Assembly: GCA_021157965.1 (NCBI GenBank) | Contig: JAGGVO010000012.1 | Coordinates: 62,001-126,000 of the forward strand | Length of the DNA stretch: 64,000 bases | Reading direction: 5' to 3' | Source of the DNA: Candidatus Neomarinimicrobiota bacterium | GTDB taxonomy: Bacteria; Fidelibacterota; Fidelibacteria; Fidelibacterales; Fidelibacteraceae | Part shown: positions 24,359 to 33,934 of the stretch, in pieces | Layout of the letters: the number at the start of each line of letters is the position of its first letter | Position numbering within the stretch: position 1 is the stretch's first letter | Notes under the pieces: generated by a model | Told to the model about the DNA's origin: nothing | The model's database searches: none | What the model saw: only the letters and a program-made list of their open reading frames with translations | Translations under genes and position numbers: made by a program

Positions 24359-26415
24359 AGGGCGAAATAGACACACGAAAGCAATTTTGGGCCCGTTCCT
24401 GTTTCATTGCCGTTTTCGTGATTGGCACATTTTTCGTAATTCTGCTGAAATTGGTTGAAATTCAACTGATGGATATCTACAACTACCGGGATCTTGCCGA
24501 ATCTCAGGCCACGAAGAAGAATATCATTATTCCGGAAAGAGGAATCATCTTCGACAGAAAAAACAGAATTTTGGCTAACAGTTCTATCGAATATTCCATC
24601 GGTGCCCGATATATTGATATTACCAATCCCGATGAGACTTTCAGAAAACTTGGAAAGTATTTGAATACACCGGCTTCTGAGATCGCTTCCCTTTTCAAAA
24701 ACAAACGAAAATACTACATCATCCGGGAGAATATTCCCCTTTCCCTGGCATCCGATATGATAAAAGAGGATTTTCACGGGATCCGTTTCGAAAAAAAGCT
24801 GAGCCGTGTTTATCCTTATGAAGACACGGGAGGTCAGGTATTGGGATATGTTGACTGGGACAACAGGGGTGCCACCGGAATCGAAAAAATCTTTGATGAA
24901 TCCCTCCGGGGCGAAAAAGGATGGGAACAGGTTCAATATGACCGGAAAGGACGCCGGGTATCAGCCTCAGGGCTCAACGGCCAGGCCAAGAAAGATGGTG
25001 GTAATGTATTCCTGACCATTGATGTGGATTATCAGGCCATTCTTGAGGAAGAAATCCAAAAAGCTGTCCTTGAGAATGGTGCGCATCATGGTATGGGCAT
25101 TTTGGTAAATCCCAACACGGGTGAAATTTTGGGTATGGCGTCGTGGCCGAATTTTAATCCTAACAATGCAACGGCTTTCCCGGTGGAAAACCGGAAAAAT
25201 CGGGTGATCTCTGATTCCTTTGAACCGGGATCCGTTTATAAGATTGTCGCAGCTGCCGCAGCTCTGGAAACAGGTATTTTCAACCGGCAGAGTCTGATTT
25301 ATTGTGAGGGGGGAAAATGGGAACTCCTGGGGAGGACCATTCATGACACTAAGGACAGTGAGTGGATGAGTTTTGAAGATGTCATTATTCATTCATCCAA
25401 CATTGGTATCGGCAAAATAGCCCGGCAGGAAGGTGATGAGGCTTTGTATCAAATGTCCAAAAATCTCGGTTTCGGTGAACAGACAGGCTTGTTTCCCGGA
25501 TTGGAGGTCCAGGGCAAACTCAGCCCCGTATCGGAGTGGGAAAAAATTTCCTCATCCCAGGTGGCCATGGGGCACTATGTCACAACAACCCTCCTCCAGC
25601 TGGCCATGGCTTATAGTGCTATTGCCAACAACGGACTGTTGCTCCAACCCTTTATTGTCCGCTCGGCTTATTCCCCGGACCGGGAACTCCTGGTTTCCGG
25701 TGAAATAGAAGTCATCCGCCGGGCCATGTCTGAATCCACTGCTTCCACCCTGAGGGATATCCTTGAGAAAACCGTTACGGAGGGAACCGGCAGAAATGCC
25801 TATATCCCGGGGTACCGTGTTGCAGGAAAAACCGGCACAGCCCAGAAAGTGATTGACGGAACCTATTCTCAACGGCAGTATGTTTCATCCTTCATCGGCT
25901 TTTTTCCGGCGAACAAACCGGTACTTGTGTGCGGAATCACTCTGGACAGCCCGGATTACGGCAAACACTGGGGAGGAACCTGTGCGGCACCGGCCGTTAG
26001 ACATGTCTTTACCCGGATTATTAACACCACAGATTTTAACAACCTCTATGACTGGGTTCAGCCTGAAGAAAAACCTATTGCAAAAAATCCATCCACAGAT
26101 TACTCTCTACCCTATCAATTCTCGGCCAGTCTGGGCACAGGTGAAAAAAATTCCCAAAAAAACAGCGGCACGGCTCCGGTTTCCTCTGTTCGGAGCATTA
26201 CCCAAATGGAAAGTTCATCAGACATGGAAATCCTTGTTCGGGTTCCCGATATCAGAAATATGAGTATTAAGAATGCCCAGCATATTTTGTCGAAACTTTC
26301 TCTGAATTATGAAATTAAAGGATCAGATAAAATTATCGTCGATCAGGATCCCCTTCCGGGTGAATCCCTGGCACGCGGCAGTGTATGTCTTTTAATCACG
26401 GGAAAAAAGAAATGA
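24355..26415 (+). CDS. ftsI: Septal peptidoglycan transpeptidase (PBP3) with PASTA domain
   Basis: Class B penicillin-binding protein that crosslinks septal peptidoglycan. In order: one N-terminal membrane anchor (about residues 12-32), the PBP dimerisation domain (about 50-200), the transpeptidase domain with active-site Ser 293 in SVYK, SSN at 347-349 and KTGTA at 492-496, then a low-complexity linker and one PASTA domain (about 625-684, VRVPDIRNMSIKNAQHIL). A C-terminal PASTA is more like PBPs of Gram-positives and some FCB bacteria than E. coli FtsI. Its 686 residues reflect this extra part. ATGA overlap with ftsL. Confidence 0.96.
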   Translation: MKGEIDTRKQFWARSCFIAVFVIGTFFVILLKLVEIQLMDIYNYRDLAESQATKKNIIIPERGIIFDRKNRILANSSIEYSIGARYIDITNPDETFRKLGKYLNTPASEIASLFKNKRKYYIIRENIPLSLASDMIKEDFHGIRFEKKLSRVYPYEDTGGQVLGYVDWDNRGATGIEKIFDESLRGEKGWEQVQYDRKGRRVSASGLNGQAKKDGGNVFLTIDVDYQAILEEEIQKAVLENGAHHGMGILVNPNTGEILGMASWPNFNPNNATAFPVENRKNRVISDSFEPGSVYKIVAAAAALETGIFNRQSLIYCEGGKWELLGRTIHDTKDSEWMSFEDVIIHSSNIGIGKIARQEGDEALYQMSKNLGFGEQTGLFPGLEVQGKLSPVSEWEKISSSQVAMGHYVTTTLLQLAMAYSAIANNGLLLQPFIVRSAYSPDRELLVSGEIEVIRRAMSESTASTLRDILEKTVTEGTGRNAYIPGYRVAGKTGTAQKVIDGTYSQRQYVSSFIGFFPANKPVLVCGITLDSPDYGKHWGGTCAAPAVRHVFTRIINTTDFNNLYDWVQPEEKPIAKNPSTDYSLPYQFSASLGTGEKNSQKNSGTAPVSSVRSITQMESSSDMEILVRVPDIRNMSIKNAQHILSKLSLNYEIKGSDKIIVDQDPLPGESLARGSVCLLITGKKK

Positions 26416-27872
26416 AACTCCGTGAATTGCTGAACATTGCAGGAATAAAAGCACCTGCTTCCCCCTTAAATCCGGAAATTACGGGAATCGAATATGATTC
26501 CAGACAGGTCCGGACAAGGAATCTGTTTGTTGCTATTCGGGGATATAAAACCGACGGACACAAATATATTGAGCAGGCAATTCGTAAAGGTGCCTCTGCC
26601 GTGGTGTGCGAAACAGATTATACCACCCATGACCTGCCGGTCATCACTGTTCCTAACAGCCGCAAAGCCCTGGCTCGGCTATCCCAGGCATTTTACAAGA
26701 CCACAACTCTCCCCTTTCATCTGACAGGTATAACAGGGACAAACGGTAAAACCACCTTGACACTTCTTTTACGGGAACTGGAAAAACAGGCCGGATTCAA
26801 AACTGCCGTATCCGGCACGCTGGGATTTCAGTCCGACTTTATGAATGGAAAATTCAGCGAAAGAACCACGCCGGAAAGCCGGGATCTGCACAAAATGTTT
26901 CACACCTGCAGACAGGCCGGAGTTCAGTCTTTGATCATGGAAGTATCCAGCATTGCTTTGGAATTATCCCGGGTGGAAAATATTACATTTGATACGGCGA
27001 TCTTTACGAACCTGACTCAGGACCATCTGGATTTTCATGGGAGTATGGACCGGTATTTTGCGGCAAAAATCCGTCTTTTTTCCCAGTTGTCTCCCGAAGG
27101 GACCGCTATCATCAATATCGATGATCCATACGGGCACCAGTTGTTCACGTCCCTCAACCATAAAAAAAGAAGTTGTTCCCTTCAAAATCCCCTTGCAGAT
27201 TATCATTTTTCTGAGTATCACTTATCCGCCGGTGGATTAAAAGGCATCATTAACACACCGGATCATCGTCTGTCCATTGAAGCACCACTGATCGGTGTAT
27301 TTAATGCCATGAATATCCTTCAGGCCATAGCTGCCTGGCTGGAGCGCCACCCGGATATCCGGCCTGAAAGCCTGGATCTGAAAAGGCTCCCGGCAATTCC
27401 GGGACGAATGGATATTGTCCGGACAGCACAACACGGGACTGTGATCATTGATTTTGCCCATACGACTGATGCCATCGATAAAATTTTAAAATCGGTCCGG
27501 GATATCCCCCATAAAAGGCTGATTGTCCTTTTTGGATGCGGCGGTGACCGTGACAAGTCGAAACGGCCTGCCATGGGACGGGTTGCAGAGCAGTATGCAG
27601 ATCAGATTGTCCTGACCAATGATAATCCCCGGAGTGAAAATTCCGATGCCATCATTGAAGACATTCTGAAGGGGATGACAAAATTTGAGAACCTGATCAT
27701 CGAAACTGACAGACAAAAGGCGATCCATCAGGTACTGACCGTTGGAAAACCCCGGGATCTGATCCTCATTCTGGGAAAAGGGGCCGAGGAGGTCATGGAA
27801 ATCGGAGAAGATAAGATACCCTTCAACGATAAAGATATTGTATTAAAGTGGATGCAAAAGCATGAAATTTGA
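26412..27872 (+). CDS. murE: UDP-MurNAc-L-Ala-D-Glu:meso-diaminopimelate ligase
   Basis: Adds the third residue of the peptidoglycan stem peptide. It is 486 residues from the ATG at 26412, which overlaps the ftsI stop as ATGA; a longer reading starts inside ftsI. The ATP loop GITGTNGKTT is at about residues 106-115. The DNPR motif at about 404-407 (NDNPRSEN) is the hallmark of MurE enzymes that select meso-diaminopimelate over lysine, so the wall is predicted to be of the A1-gamma type common in Gram-negatives. It overlaps murF by 11 bases. Confidence 0.96.
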   Translation: MKLRELLNIAGIKAPASPLNPEITGIEYDSRQVRTRNLFVAIRGYKTDGHKYIEQAIRKGASAVVCETDYTTHDLPVITVPNSRKALARLSQAFYKTTTLPFHLTGITGTNGKTTLTLLLRELEKQAGFKTAVSGTLGFQSDFMNGKFSERTTPESRDLHKMFHTCRQAGVQSLIMEVSSIALELSRVENITFDTAIFTNLTQDHLDFHGSMDRYFAAKIRLFSQLSPEGTAIINIDDPYGHQLFTSLNHKKRSCSLQNPLADYHFSEYHLSAGGLKGIINTPDHRLSIEAPLIGVFNAMNILQAIAAWLERHPDIRPESLDLKRLPAIPGRMDIVRTAQHGTVIIDFAHTTDAIDKILKSVRDIPHKRLIVLFGCGGDRDKSKRPAMGRVAEQYADQIVLTNDNPRSENSDAIIEDILKGMTKFENLIIETDRQKAIHQVLTVGKPRDLILILGKGAEEVMEIGEDKIPFNDKDIVLKWMQKHEI

Positions 27873-29229
27873 ACATATTGCCCGGGACCAGCGGTTTACA
27901 CTGCACCGGATCAATGCAAAAGAATTCACTCGGCTCTCCATTGATACCCGAGAAATCAATCCCGGGGATTTATTTTGTGCCCTGAAAGGGGAAAAGACCG
28001 ACGGACACGAATTTGTAGATGAGGCAATAAACAAAGGTGCCGTTGCCGCCATGGTATCAGAAAAGGCGGTCCGGCAAAAACCTGCCCTGAAAAATTATCC
28101 ACTCGTTATATGTGCCAATACATATCAGGGACTTCAGGAGCTGGCGCAAGTCCACGCAACCCATCTTTCCACAAAAATCATAGCCGTGACAGGTAGCGCC
28201 GGGAAAACTTCCACACGGCAACTCATTGCTCATGTACTATCCGGGGCATACGAAATTTCCCAGTCCCGAAAAAATTTCAACAACGAAATCGGCGTGCCAA
28301 TATCTGTCCTTGATATTCGTCCTGAGACAGATTATGCCGTATTGGAGATGGGCGCCGGGCATGTGGGAGATATCACAAAACTGTGCAGAATCATTCGCCC
28401 GGATTATGCACTGATAACCTCTATTTCTGAAGCACACATCGAAGGATTCGGCTCTTTGAAAAACGTACAGAAAGGGAAATTCGAACTGTTTGACAATACC
28501 CGGGAAGATGGAACCCTTTTCATCAACCTGGATGATCCGTTGATAGCCCAATATCCCGATACAGATAAAAAACGCATCACCTACAGCATGAAAAGAGACG
28601 CAGCCGTCACATTGCAAATATTCGATATTGATTCTCTGGGGCGATATATCCTCGATTTTCAGGGGACTCAAATCTATCTCCATTCTCTAGGATTTGGTTC
28701 GGCTCAGAATGCTCTTGCCGCCTGTGCCGTAGCGCAGACCCTGGATATCCCCATCACTCAGATTAAACGGAAACTTGAAGAATTTGAACCCCCTGCAGGC
28801 CGGGGAAATATTATTAATCAGGACGGGATAACCCTGGTCAATGACACTTACAATGCCAACCCCCTGTCGGTATCCATGGCCATAAAAACCATGCATGAAA
28901 TGAAACCCCGGGGCAAACGGATCTTTGTTTTAGGGGACATGCTGGAAATGGGTGGTCTCAGCCGTCTGAGCCATGAAAATATTGGTGCTCAAATCGCATC
29001 CTCTCAGATAGACTACCTCTTCTGTTATGGTCCGGAAACACTGCAAACCGTGAAGACTGCCCGGATGCTGGACATGACCAACGCCATTCATTTTGATACC
29101 CTTGAATCCCTGATCAACACCCTTAAAACCCTCCAGAAAGAAGGGGATGTTATTTATGTGAAAGGATCCCGGGGCATGACCATGGAACGGGTCATCAATC
29201 ATTTAACAAAGCGGGGGAATCAATTATGA
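27862..29229 (+). CDS. murF: UDP-MurNAc-tripeptide:D-Ala-D-Ala ligase
   Basis: Attaches D-Ala-D-Ala to complete the UDP-MurNAc pentapeptide. The 455-residue protein has the Mur ligase layout: N-terminal substrate domain with SIDTREINPGDLFCALKG, ATP loop AVTGSAGKTSTRQ at about 109-121, central stretch FNNEIGVPISVL, and C-terminal domain with LVNDTYNANPLSV and VLGDMLEMG, which are specific to MurF. No ddl gene for D-Ala-D-Ala synthesis is in this cluster. Coupled to murE by an 11-base overlap. Confidence 0.96.
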   Translation: MKFEHIARDQRFTLHRINAKEFTRLSIDTREINPGDLFCALKGEKTDGHEFVDEAINKGAVAAMVSEKAVRQKPALKNYPLVICANTYQGLQELAQVHATHLSTKIIAVTGSAGKTSTRQLIAHVLSGAYEISQSRKNFNNEIGVPISVLDIRPETDYAVLEMGAGHVGDITKLCRIIRPDYALITSISEAHIEGFGSLKNVQKGKFELFDNTREDGTLFINLDDPLIAQYPDTDKKRITYSMKRDAAVTLQIFDIDSLGRYILDFQGTQIYLHSLGFGSAQNALAACAVAQTLDIPITQIKRKLEEFEPPAGRGNIINQDGITLVNDTYNANPLSVSMAIKTMHEMKPRGKRIFVLGDMLEMGGLSRLSHENIGAQIASSQIDYLFCYGPETLQTVKTARMLDMTNAIHFDTLESLINTLKTLQKEGDVIYVKGSRGMTMERVINHLTKRGNQL

Positions 29230-30329
29230 TATATCTCTTCCTCTATCCATTGAAAAAATATGTGACCTGGTTGAATGTCCTGGGATATATCTCATTCCGG
29301 AGCACCGCCGCGGCACTTACAGCTCTCTTTATCGCATTTATTCTGGGGCCTTATCTCATCCGGGTTTTAAAAAAGCACAACATCGGCGAAACAATCCGTC
29401 AAAACGGTCCCACCTCCCACCTTCAGAAATCCGGAACACCGACTATGGGCGGACTCTTGATTCACGTCTCTGTGATCATTCCCGTGCTTCTCTGGGGGGA
29501 TATAACAAATCATTATATCCAGATACTCCTGATAACTCTTGTCTGGACCGGATTACTGGGCTTTATCGACGATTATTTAAAAGTGTATAAAAAACTTAAA
29601 AAAGGACTGATTGCCAGATATAAACTGACAGGTCAGCTGTTGCTGGGATTGACTATTGGATCGTACCTCTATTTTTTTTCTGAGAATCCTGAGATCTCTT
29701 CGGCCATTACCATTCCCTTTTTAAAGGATATTATCATCCCCCTCGGCATTTTTTACATTCTTTTTGTAACCCTGGTAATCACCGGCTCTTCCAATGCCGT
29801 AAACCTTACAGACGGACTGGACGGATTGGCAACGGGTTTGCTGGGTATCACAACCATGGTTTTCGCCGCTATCAGTTATATCACCGGCCGTGTAGATTTC
29901 AGCTCTTACCTGCATATCCTCTACATACCGGGAGCAGGAGAAATCACGATATTTCTGGCGGCAATGCTGGGGGGATTTGTTGGTTTTCTCTGGTATAATG
30001 CCAAACCTGCAGAGATATTCATGGGGGATACCGGCTCCCTGACCTACGGTGCCCTGATCGGCACGATTGCCGTCCTTCTCAAACAGGAGCTCCTCCTTTT
30101 CCTGGTGGGCGGTGTCTTTGTAATAGAAGCCATAAGTGTCATAATACAAGTGACATTTTTTAAATATACAGCAAAGAAGTATGGAGTTGGGCGAAGGGTT
30201 TTCAGAATGGCCCCTCTGCACCATCACTTTGAATTGAAGGGATGGGATGAAAGCAAGGTGGTTATCCGTTTCTGGATACTGGGAATCATGTTTGCCCTGA
30301 TGAGTCTTGTCACATTTAAAATACGGTGA
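29226..30329 (+). CDS. mraY: Phospho-MurNAc-pentapeptide translocase
   Basis: Integral inner-membrane enzyme that transfers phospho-MurNAc-pentapeptide to undecaprenyl phosphate, giving lipid I. The 367-residue length and about ten membrane helices are normal. Family motifs include SGTPTMGGLLI, LLGFIDDYLKV with the catalytic Asp pair, NAVNLTDGLDGLATG, FMGDTGSLTYG and the His motif MAPLHHHFELKGWDE. ATGA overlap with murF. Confidence 0.97.
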   Translation: MIYLFLYPLKKYVTWLNVLGYISFRSTAAALTALFIAFILGPYLIRVLKKHNIGETIRQNGPTSHLQKSGTPTMGGLLIHVSVIIPVLLWGDITNHYIQILLITLVWTGLLGFIDDYLKVYKKLKKGLIARYKLTGQLLLGLTIGSYLYFFSENPEISSAITIPFLKDIIIPLGIFYILFVTLVITGSSNAVNLTDGLDGLATGLLGITTMVFAAISYITGRVDFSSYLHILYIPGAGEITIFLAAMLGGFVGFLWYNAKPAEIFMGDTGSLTYGALIGTIAVLLKQELLLFLVGGVFVIEAISVIIQVTFFKYTAKKYGVGRRVFRMAPLHHHFELKGWDESKVVIRFWILGIMFALMSLVTFKIR

Positions 30330-30334
30330 GAGTT

Positions 30335-31681
30335 ATGATCTATGTAGAAGGAAAAAAAGTTGTTGTCCTGGGAGCTCAGCGAAGCGGACTGGCTGCCGCG
30401 CGTCTCTTGTCTTCCCAGGGCTCGGAAGTCATTGTCAGCGAAAGCAATCCGGATCTGGAAACACCGGAGCTGGTGAGCAAACTTAAAAAATGGGGCGTTG
30501 ATTACGAATTTGGAGAACATTCCGATCAAATTTTCGATGCCAATTTTGCCGTCATCAGTCCGGGCATTCCAACCAGGGCTAAAATTGCCGATCAGCTTCG
30601 CTGGAACAATGTACCCGTTGTATCGGAAATTGAAGTCGCTTTCTGGTTTGCCGACACACCCACCATTGCCATAACCGGGTCAAACGGCAAAACAACCACA
30701 ACAGAACTGACGGCAGATATTCTAAATAAATCAGGACTGGATGCCGTTGCCTGCGGGAATAACGGTTACCCCTTTTCCGAAGCGATCTACCAATCCCTGC
30801 AACATAACCGCCATCCCATTTATGTTGTGGAAGTCAGCAGTTTTCAACTGGAAAATATTCAACTTTTCTCGCCACATACCGCCGTCCTCCTGAATCTGAC
30901 ACCGGATCATTTGGACCGCTACCGTTCATTTGAAGATTACATCCAGGCGAAAATGAATATCTTCAATCACCAATCCCGTGAGCGTTATGCCGTTCTGAAT
31001 ATTGATGATCCCAATATAGTAAAATATACCAATGTAAAAGCCAGGGTCATTCCTGTATCTATGAACAAGCATACTGAGCGGATTGCAGATTTTGAAAACG
31101 GTTTCTTCAATTTTAAAATCAAAAATGTCCCCTATCAGATTGAAGAATCCAAAATTCTTTTGCCGGGGCTCCATAACAAATACAATATCATGAGTGCTTT
31201 TTCAGCAGCCGCATCGTTTCTCGAATCTTCTGCCGGAGTCACGGAATCCCTGACCACATTTAAGGGGGTTCCTCACAGACTTCAATATGTGGATTCGAAG
31301 AATAACATTCTGTTTTACAATGATTCCAAATCGACCAACGTGGATTCAGTAATTGTGGCTCTGAAAAGTTTCAACCAACCGGTCCACCTGATCCTGGGAG
31401 GCCGGGACAAAGGAATCCCCTTTACCCCTCTGAACGATCAACTTGAACAGATTAAGCACCTGTATACCATCGGGGAAGCAGCAGATATCATCGCTTTTGA
31501 ACTGGATGCGAAAAATATCACAGAATGTAAAACTCTGGACAAAGCCGTTGAAAAAGCGTATGAGAATGCCGAACCCGGCGATATTGTCCTTCTTTCTCCC
31601 GGTTGTTCCTCTTTTGATCAGTTTAAAAATTTTGAGGAACGTGGTGAATATTTTATGAAGGTGGTCAAAAAACTCAAATGA
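30335..31681 (+). CDS. murD: UDP-MurNAc-L-alanine:D-glutamate ligase
   Basis: Adds D-Glu to UDP-MurNAc-L-Ala. About 448 residues. N-terminal Rossmann part VVVLGAQRSGLAAARLL, ATP loop AITGSNGKTTTTEL near residue 109, central YVVEVSSFQLENI, and the C-terminal stretch YNDSKSTNVDSV followed by LILGGRDKGIPF, characteristic of MurD. The ATG at 30335 is preferred because GGTGAG precedes it; a GTG at 30326 that overlaps the mraY stop is the alternative. Last codons overlap ftsW as ATGA. Confidence 0.95.
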   Translation: MIYVEGKKVVVLGAQRSGLAAARLLSSQGSEVIVSESNPDLETPELVSKLKKWGVDYEFGEHSDQIFDANFAVISPGIPTRAKIADQLRWNNVPVVSEIEVAFWFADTPTIAITGSNGKTTTTELTADILNKSGLDAVACGNNGYPFSEAIYQSLQHNRHPIYVVEVSSFQLENIQLFSPHTAVLLNLTPDHLDRYRSFEDYIQAKMNIFNHQSRERYAVLNIDDPNIVKYTNVKARVIPVSMNKHTERIADFENGFFNFKIKNVPYQIEESKILLPGLHNKYNIMSAFSAAASFLESSAGVTESLTTFKGVPHRLQYVDSKNNILFYNDSKSTNVDSVIVALKSFNQPVHLILGGRDKGIPFTPLNDQLEQIKHLYTIGEAADIIAFELDAKNITECKTLDKAVEKAYENAEPGDIVLLSPGCSSFDQFKNFEERGEYFMKVVKKLK

Positions 31682-32811
31682 ATGGTAGAACCGCAACATA
31701 TCCCGGATATGTCCTGCTCCTGAAACTGTCTCTGGCACTTTTGGTGCTGCTGGGAACTATTATGCTCTTTTCCGCCAGCAGCCAGATCTCTTTGGAGCGC
31801 TATGGGAACAGCAATGCCTACTTTCTCCATCACCTCCAGCGGCTTTTTATGGCAGTCCTTTTGGGGATAGCCTGTTACCTGATCGATTACCGGACTTTCA
31901 GAAAACACATCCGGCTGATCTATATTTTGACCATCGCAGCTGTTATCCTGCCCTTTATCCAAAATATGATCAGCGGTCGGTCTGATCCTGCACGGTGGAT
32001 CCGGACCGGGGTTTTGACCATCCAAACGGCGGAGATTCTGCGTTTTACCCTGATCATCTATCTTGCAACCTACCTTTCAAGCCGGAAAGAAGAAATCATT
32101 TCCTATAAACAGGGACTTTTGCCTGCTTTGATCACCTTGGGCATTCCCATTTTGCTGATTGCTCTGGCACCGGATTTTTCCACTGCTGTTATTCTGCTCC
32201 TCATCACCTGTATTGTTCTTTATGTGGGTGGTATCCCCCTGAAACACCTTTTAGTAACCACTTTCCCCATTTTATTGGGTGCCTTTGTTTATGTCCGGAT
32301 TTCCGACTACCGCTGGAACCGTGTTCTCGTGTATCTCGGAAAAGAATCCAATATATCCGGCAGCTCCTATCAGATCAACCAATCACTGATCAGTCTGGCA
32401 AACGGCCGGCTGACAGGTACAGGGCTCGGTAAAAGCATGCTGAAAAATCTGTACCTTCCTGAAGCTCATACGGACTTTATCTATTCCATCATCGGGGAAG
32501 AATGGGGCTTTCTGGGGGCCGGATTCTTCATCCTGCTCTTTGTTTTCATCTTTATCAGCCTGATTCGCCTTTCCATGGATGTCCGGGATATGTACGGAAA
32601 ATATATCGTTTTTGGTATCAACATATCATTTGTCCTTTATGCCTTGTTTAACATGGGAGTGACGGTGGGACTTTTTCCTGTTACCGGTTTACCCATGCCT
32701 TTTGTGAGCTATTCGGGCTCACAACTTCTCGTCAACGGTGCTTTACTGGGCATTTTATTTCGAATTATCAGGGAGACATTTAACTCTGAAACAGTTTACA
32801 AAACATATTAA
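31678..32811 (+). CDS. ftsW: FtsW, septal peptidoglycan glycosyltransferase (SEDS family)
   Basis: Polymerises lipid II glycan strands at the septum with FtsI. The 377-residue protein has about ten membrane helices. SEDS features are RWIRTGVLTIQTAEILRF, the loop after helix seven with YQINQSLISLANGRLTGTGLG, LPEAHTDFIYSIIGEEWGF, and the last helices with MPFVSYSGSQLLVNGALLG. The Asp in HTDFI matches the catalytic Asp of SEDS polymerases. Starts at an ATGA overlap with murD and runs into murG. Confidence 0.95.
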   Translation: MNGRTATYPGYVLLLKLSLALLVLLGTIMLFSASSQISLERYGNSNAYFLHHLQRLFMAVLLGIACYLIDYRTFRKHIRLIYILTIAAVILPFIQNMISGRSDPARWIRTGVLTIQTAEILRFTLIIYLATYLSSRKEEIISYKQGLLPALITLGIPILLIALAPDFSTAVILLLITCIVLYVGGIPLKHLLVTTFPILLGAFVYVRISDYRWNRVLVYLGKESNISGSSYQINQSLISLANGRLTGTGLGKSMLKNLYLPEAHTDFIYSIIGEEWGFLGAGFFILLFVFIFISLIRLSMDVRDMYGKYIVFGINISFVLYALFNMGVTVGLFPVTGLPMPFVSYSGSQLLVNGALLGILFRIIRETFNSETVYKTY

Positions 32812-33934
32812 AGTCCTGATTACAGGTGGAGGAACTGGAGGACATTATTTTCCGGCGCTTGCCATCGCCCGGAAATTGAAAGGTGTTCTGATACAACAAT
32901 ATCCCGGTTTTGACATCCAATTTTTCTATATCGGGTCATCTCTGGGCATTGAAGCACAAAGAAAGGAAAAGGGACTCTTTCACCGGGAATATTACATTCC
33001 CATAAAAGGGTTTGCCCGCTCCCTTTACAAAGGGGCTATTCTGAACAACCTGAAATTTCCTTTCCGTCTGCTTAAATCGATCTGGATAGTAAAACGTATC
33101 TTCAAATCGGTAAATCCGGATATAGTGATTGCCACAGGCGGCTATGTTTCCGGTGTTCCGGGGTGGGAAGCCATACAGAGAAGAATCCCTCTGTATATTC
33201 AGGAACAGAATGCCTGGCCGGGAATTACAACAAAAATTCTTGTAAAACATGCACGCATGCTTTTCTATGCTTATGAGGATATCCTCCCCCACCTTCATAT
33301 CCCTCCCGGTGCCCGCCTGATCCAAACCCCGAATCCGGTTCGCAGCACCCTGCAATTGACAGACAAGCCATCGGCATTGAAAAAATGGGCTCTTAAAGGG
33401 AACCGGAAAACTCTTTTTATCTTCGGCGGATCCCAGGGTTCACGAAGTATTAACCAGCATGTATCCAAATATGCAGAAACATGGGTACGGGACTTACCGC
33501 TTCAGCTGCTGTGGCAAACAGGGCCCCTTCACTACGATACGGTCCGGAATATCCTCCGGAACAGGGATCATATCCACCTGCACCCGTTCATTGAGGATAT
33601 GGGGACAGCTTACTCCGCCGCCGATCTCATCATTTGCCGGGCCGGTGCACTGACCCTTACCGAACTGGAATACGTAAAAAAGCCGGCAGTTCTCATCCCC
33701 CTCCCCTCTTCCGCTGCCGATCATCAGTTCCACAATGCTAAAGCCCTTGAAAAAAGGGGTATTGCCGTTGTTATTACCGAAAATCAATTTGATGAGGGAA
33801 CATTGGATACAACGGTCCGGAATCTGATTACCAAACCGGAGACACTGGAGAATTTGAAAAATCATTTCCCTGAAACCGTTGAAGACGGGCTTTCCAAAAT
33901 CGTGCAAAGTATTATTGAGGATATACCTTTTTGA
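32738..33934 (+). CDS. murG: UDP-GlcNAc:lipid I N-acetylglucosaminyltransferase
   Basis: Adds GlcNAc to lipid I on the cytosolic membrane face, giving lipid II. The glycine-rich loop VLITGGGTGGHYFPALAIA is at the N-terminus, and the UDP-GlcNAc site shows FGGSQGSRSINQ, then CRAGALTLTELEYVKKPAVLIPLPSSAADHQ. The start is unclear. The only canonical start before the loop is GTG 32738, used here, which overlaps ftsW by 74 bases and has no ribosome site. CTG 32786 has GGGAG ten bases upstream. ATT 32807 overlaps the ftsW stop as ATTAA and would give exactly the usual MurG N-terminus (M-K-V-L-I-T). Function is certain, start is not. Confidence 0.93.
   Translation: MLYWAFYFELSGRHLTLKQFTKHIKVLITGGGTGGHYFPALAIARKLKGVLIQQYPGFDIQFFYIGSSLGIEAQRKEKGLFHREYYIPIKGFARSLYKGAILNNLKFPFRLLKSIWIVKRIFKSVNPDIVIATGGYVSGVPGWEAIQRRIPLYIQEQNAWPGITTKILVKHARMLFYAYEDILPHLHIPPGARLIQTPNPVRSTLQLTDKPSALKKWALKGNRKTLFIFGGSQGSRSINQHVSKYAETWVRDLPLQLLWQTGPLHYDTVRNILRNRDHIHLHPFIEDMGTAYSAADLIICRAGALTLTELEYVKKPAVLIPLPSSAADHQFHNAKALEKRGIAVVITENQFDEGTLDTTVRNLITKPETLENLKNHFPETVEDGLSKIVQSIIEDIPF

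Noticed and set aside
24043-24936. Long minus-strand open frame (297 codons) opposite ftsL and ftsI
   Set aside because: It is antisense to two well-supported genes, has no family features, and its length follows from codon bias of the sense strand.
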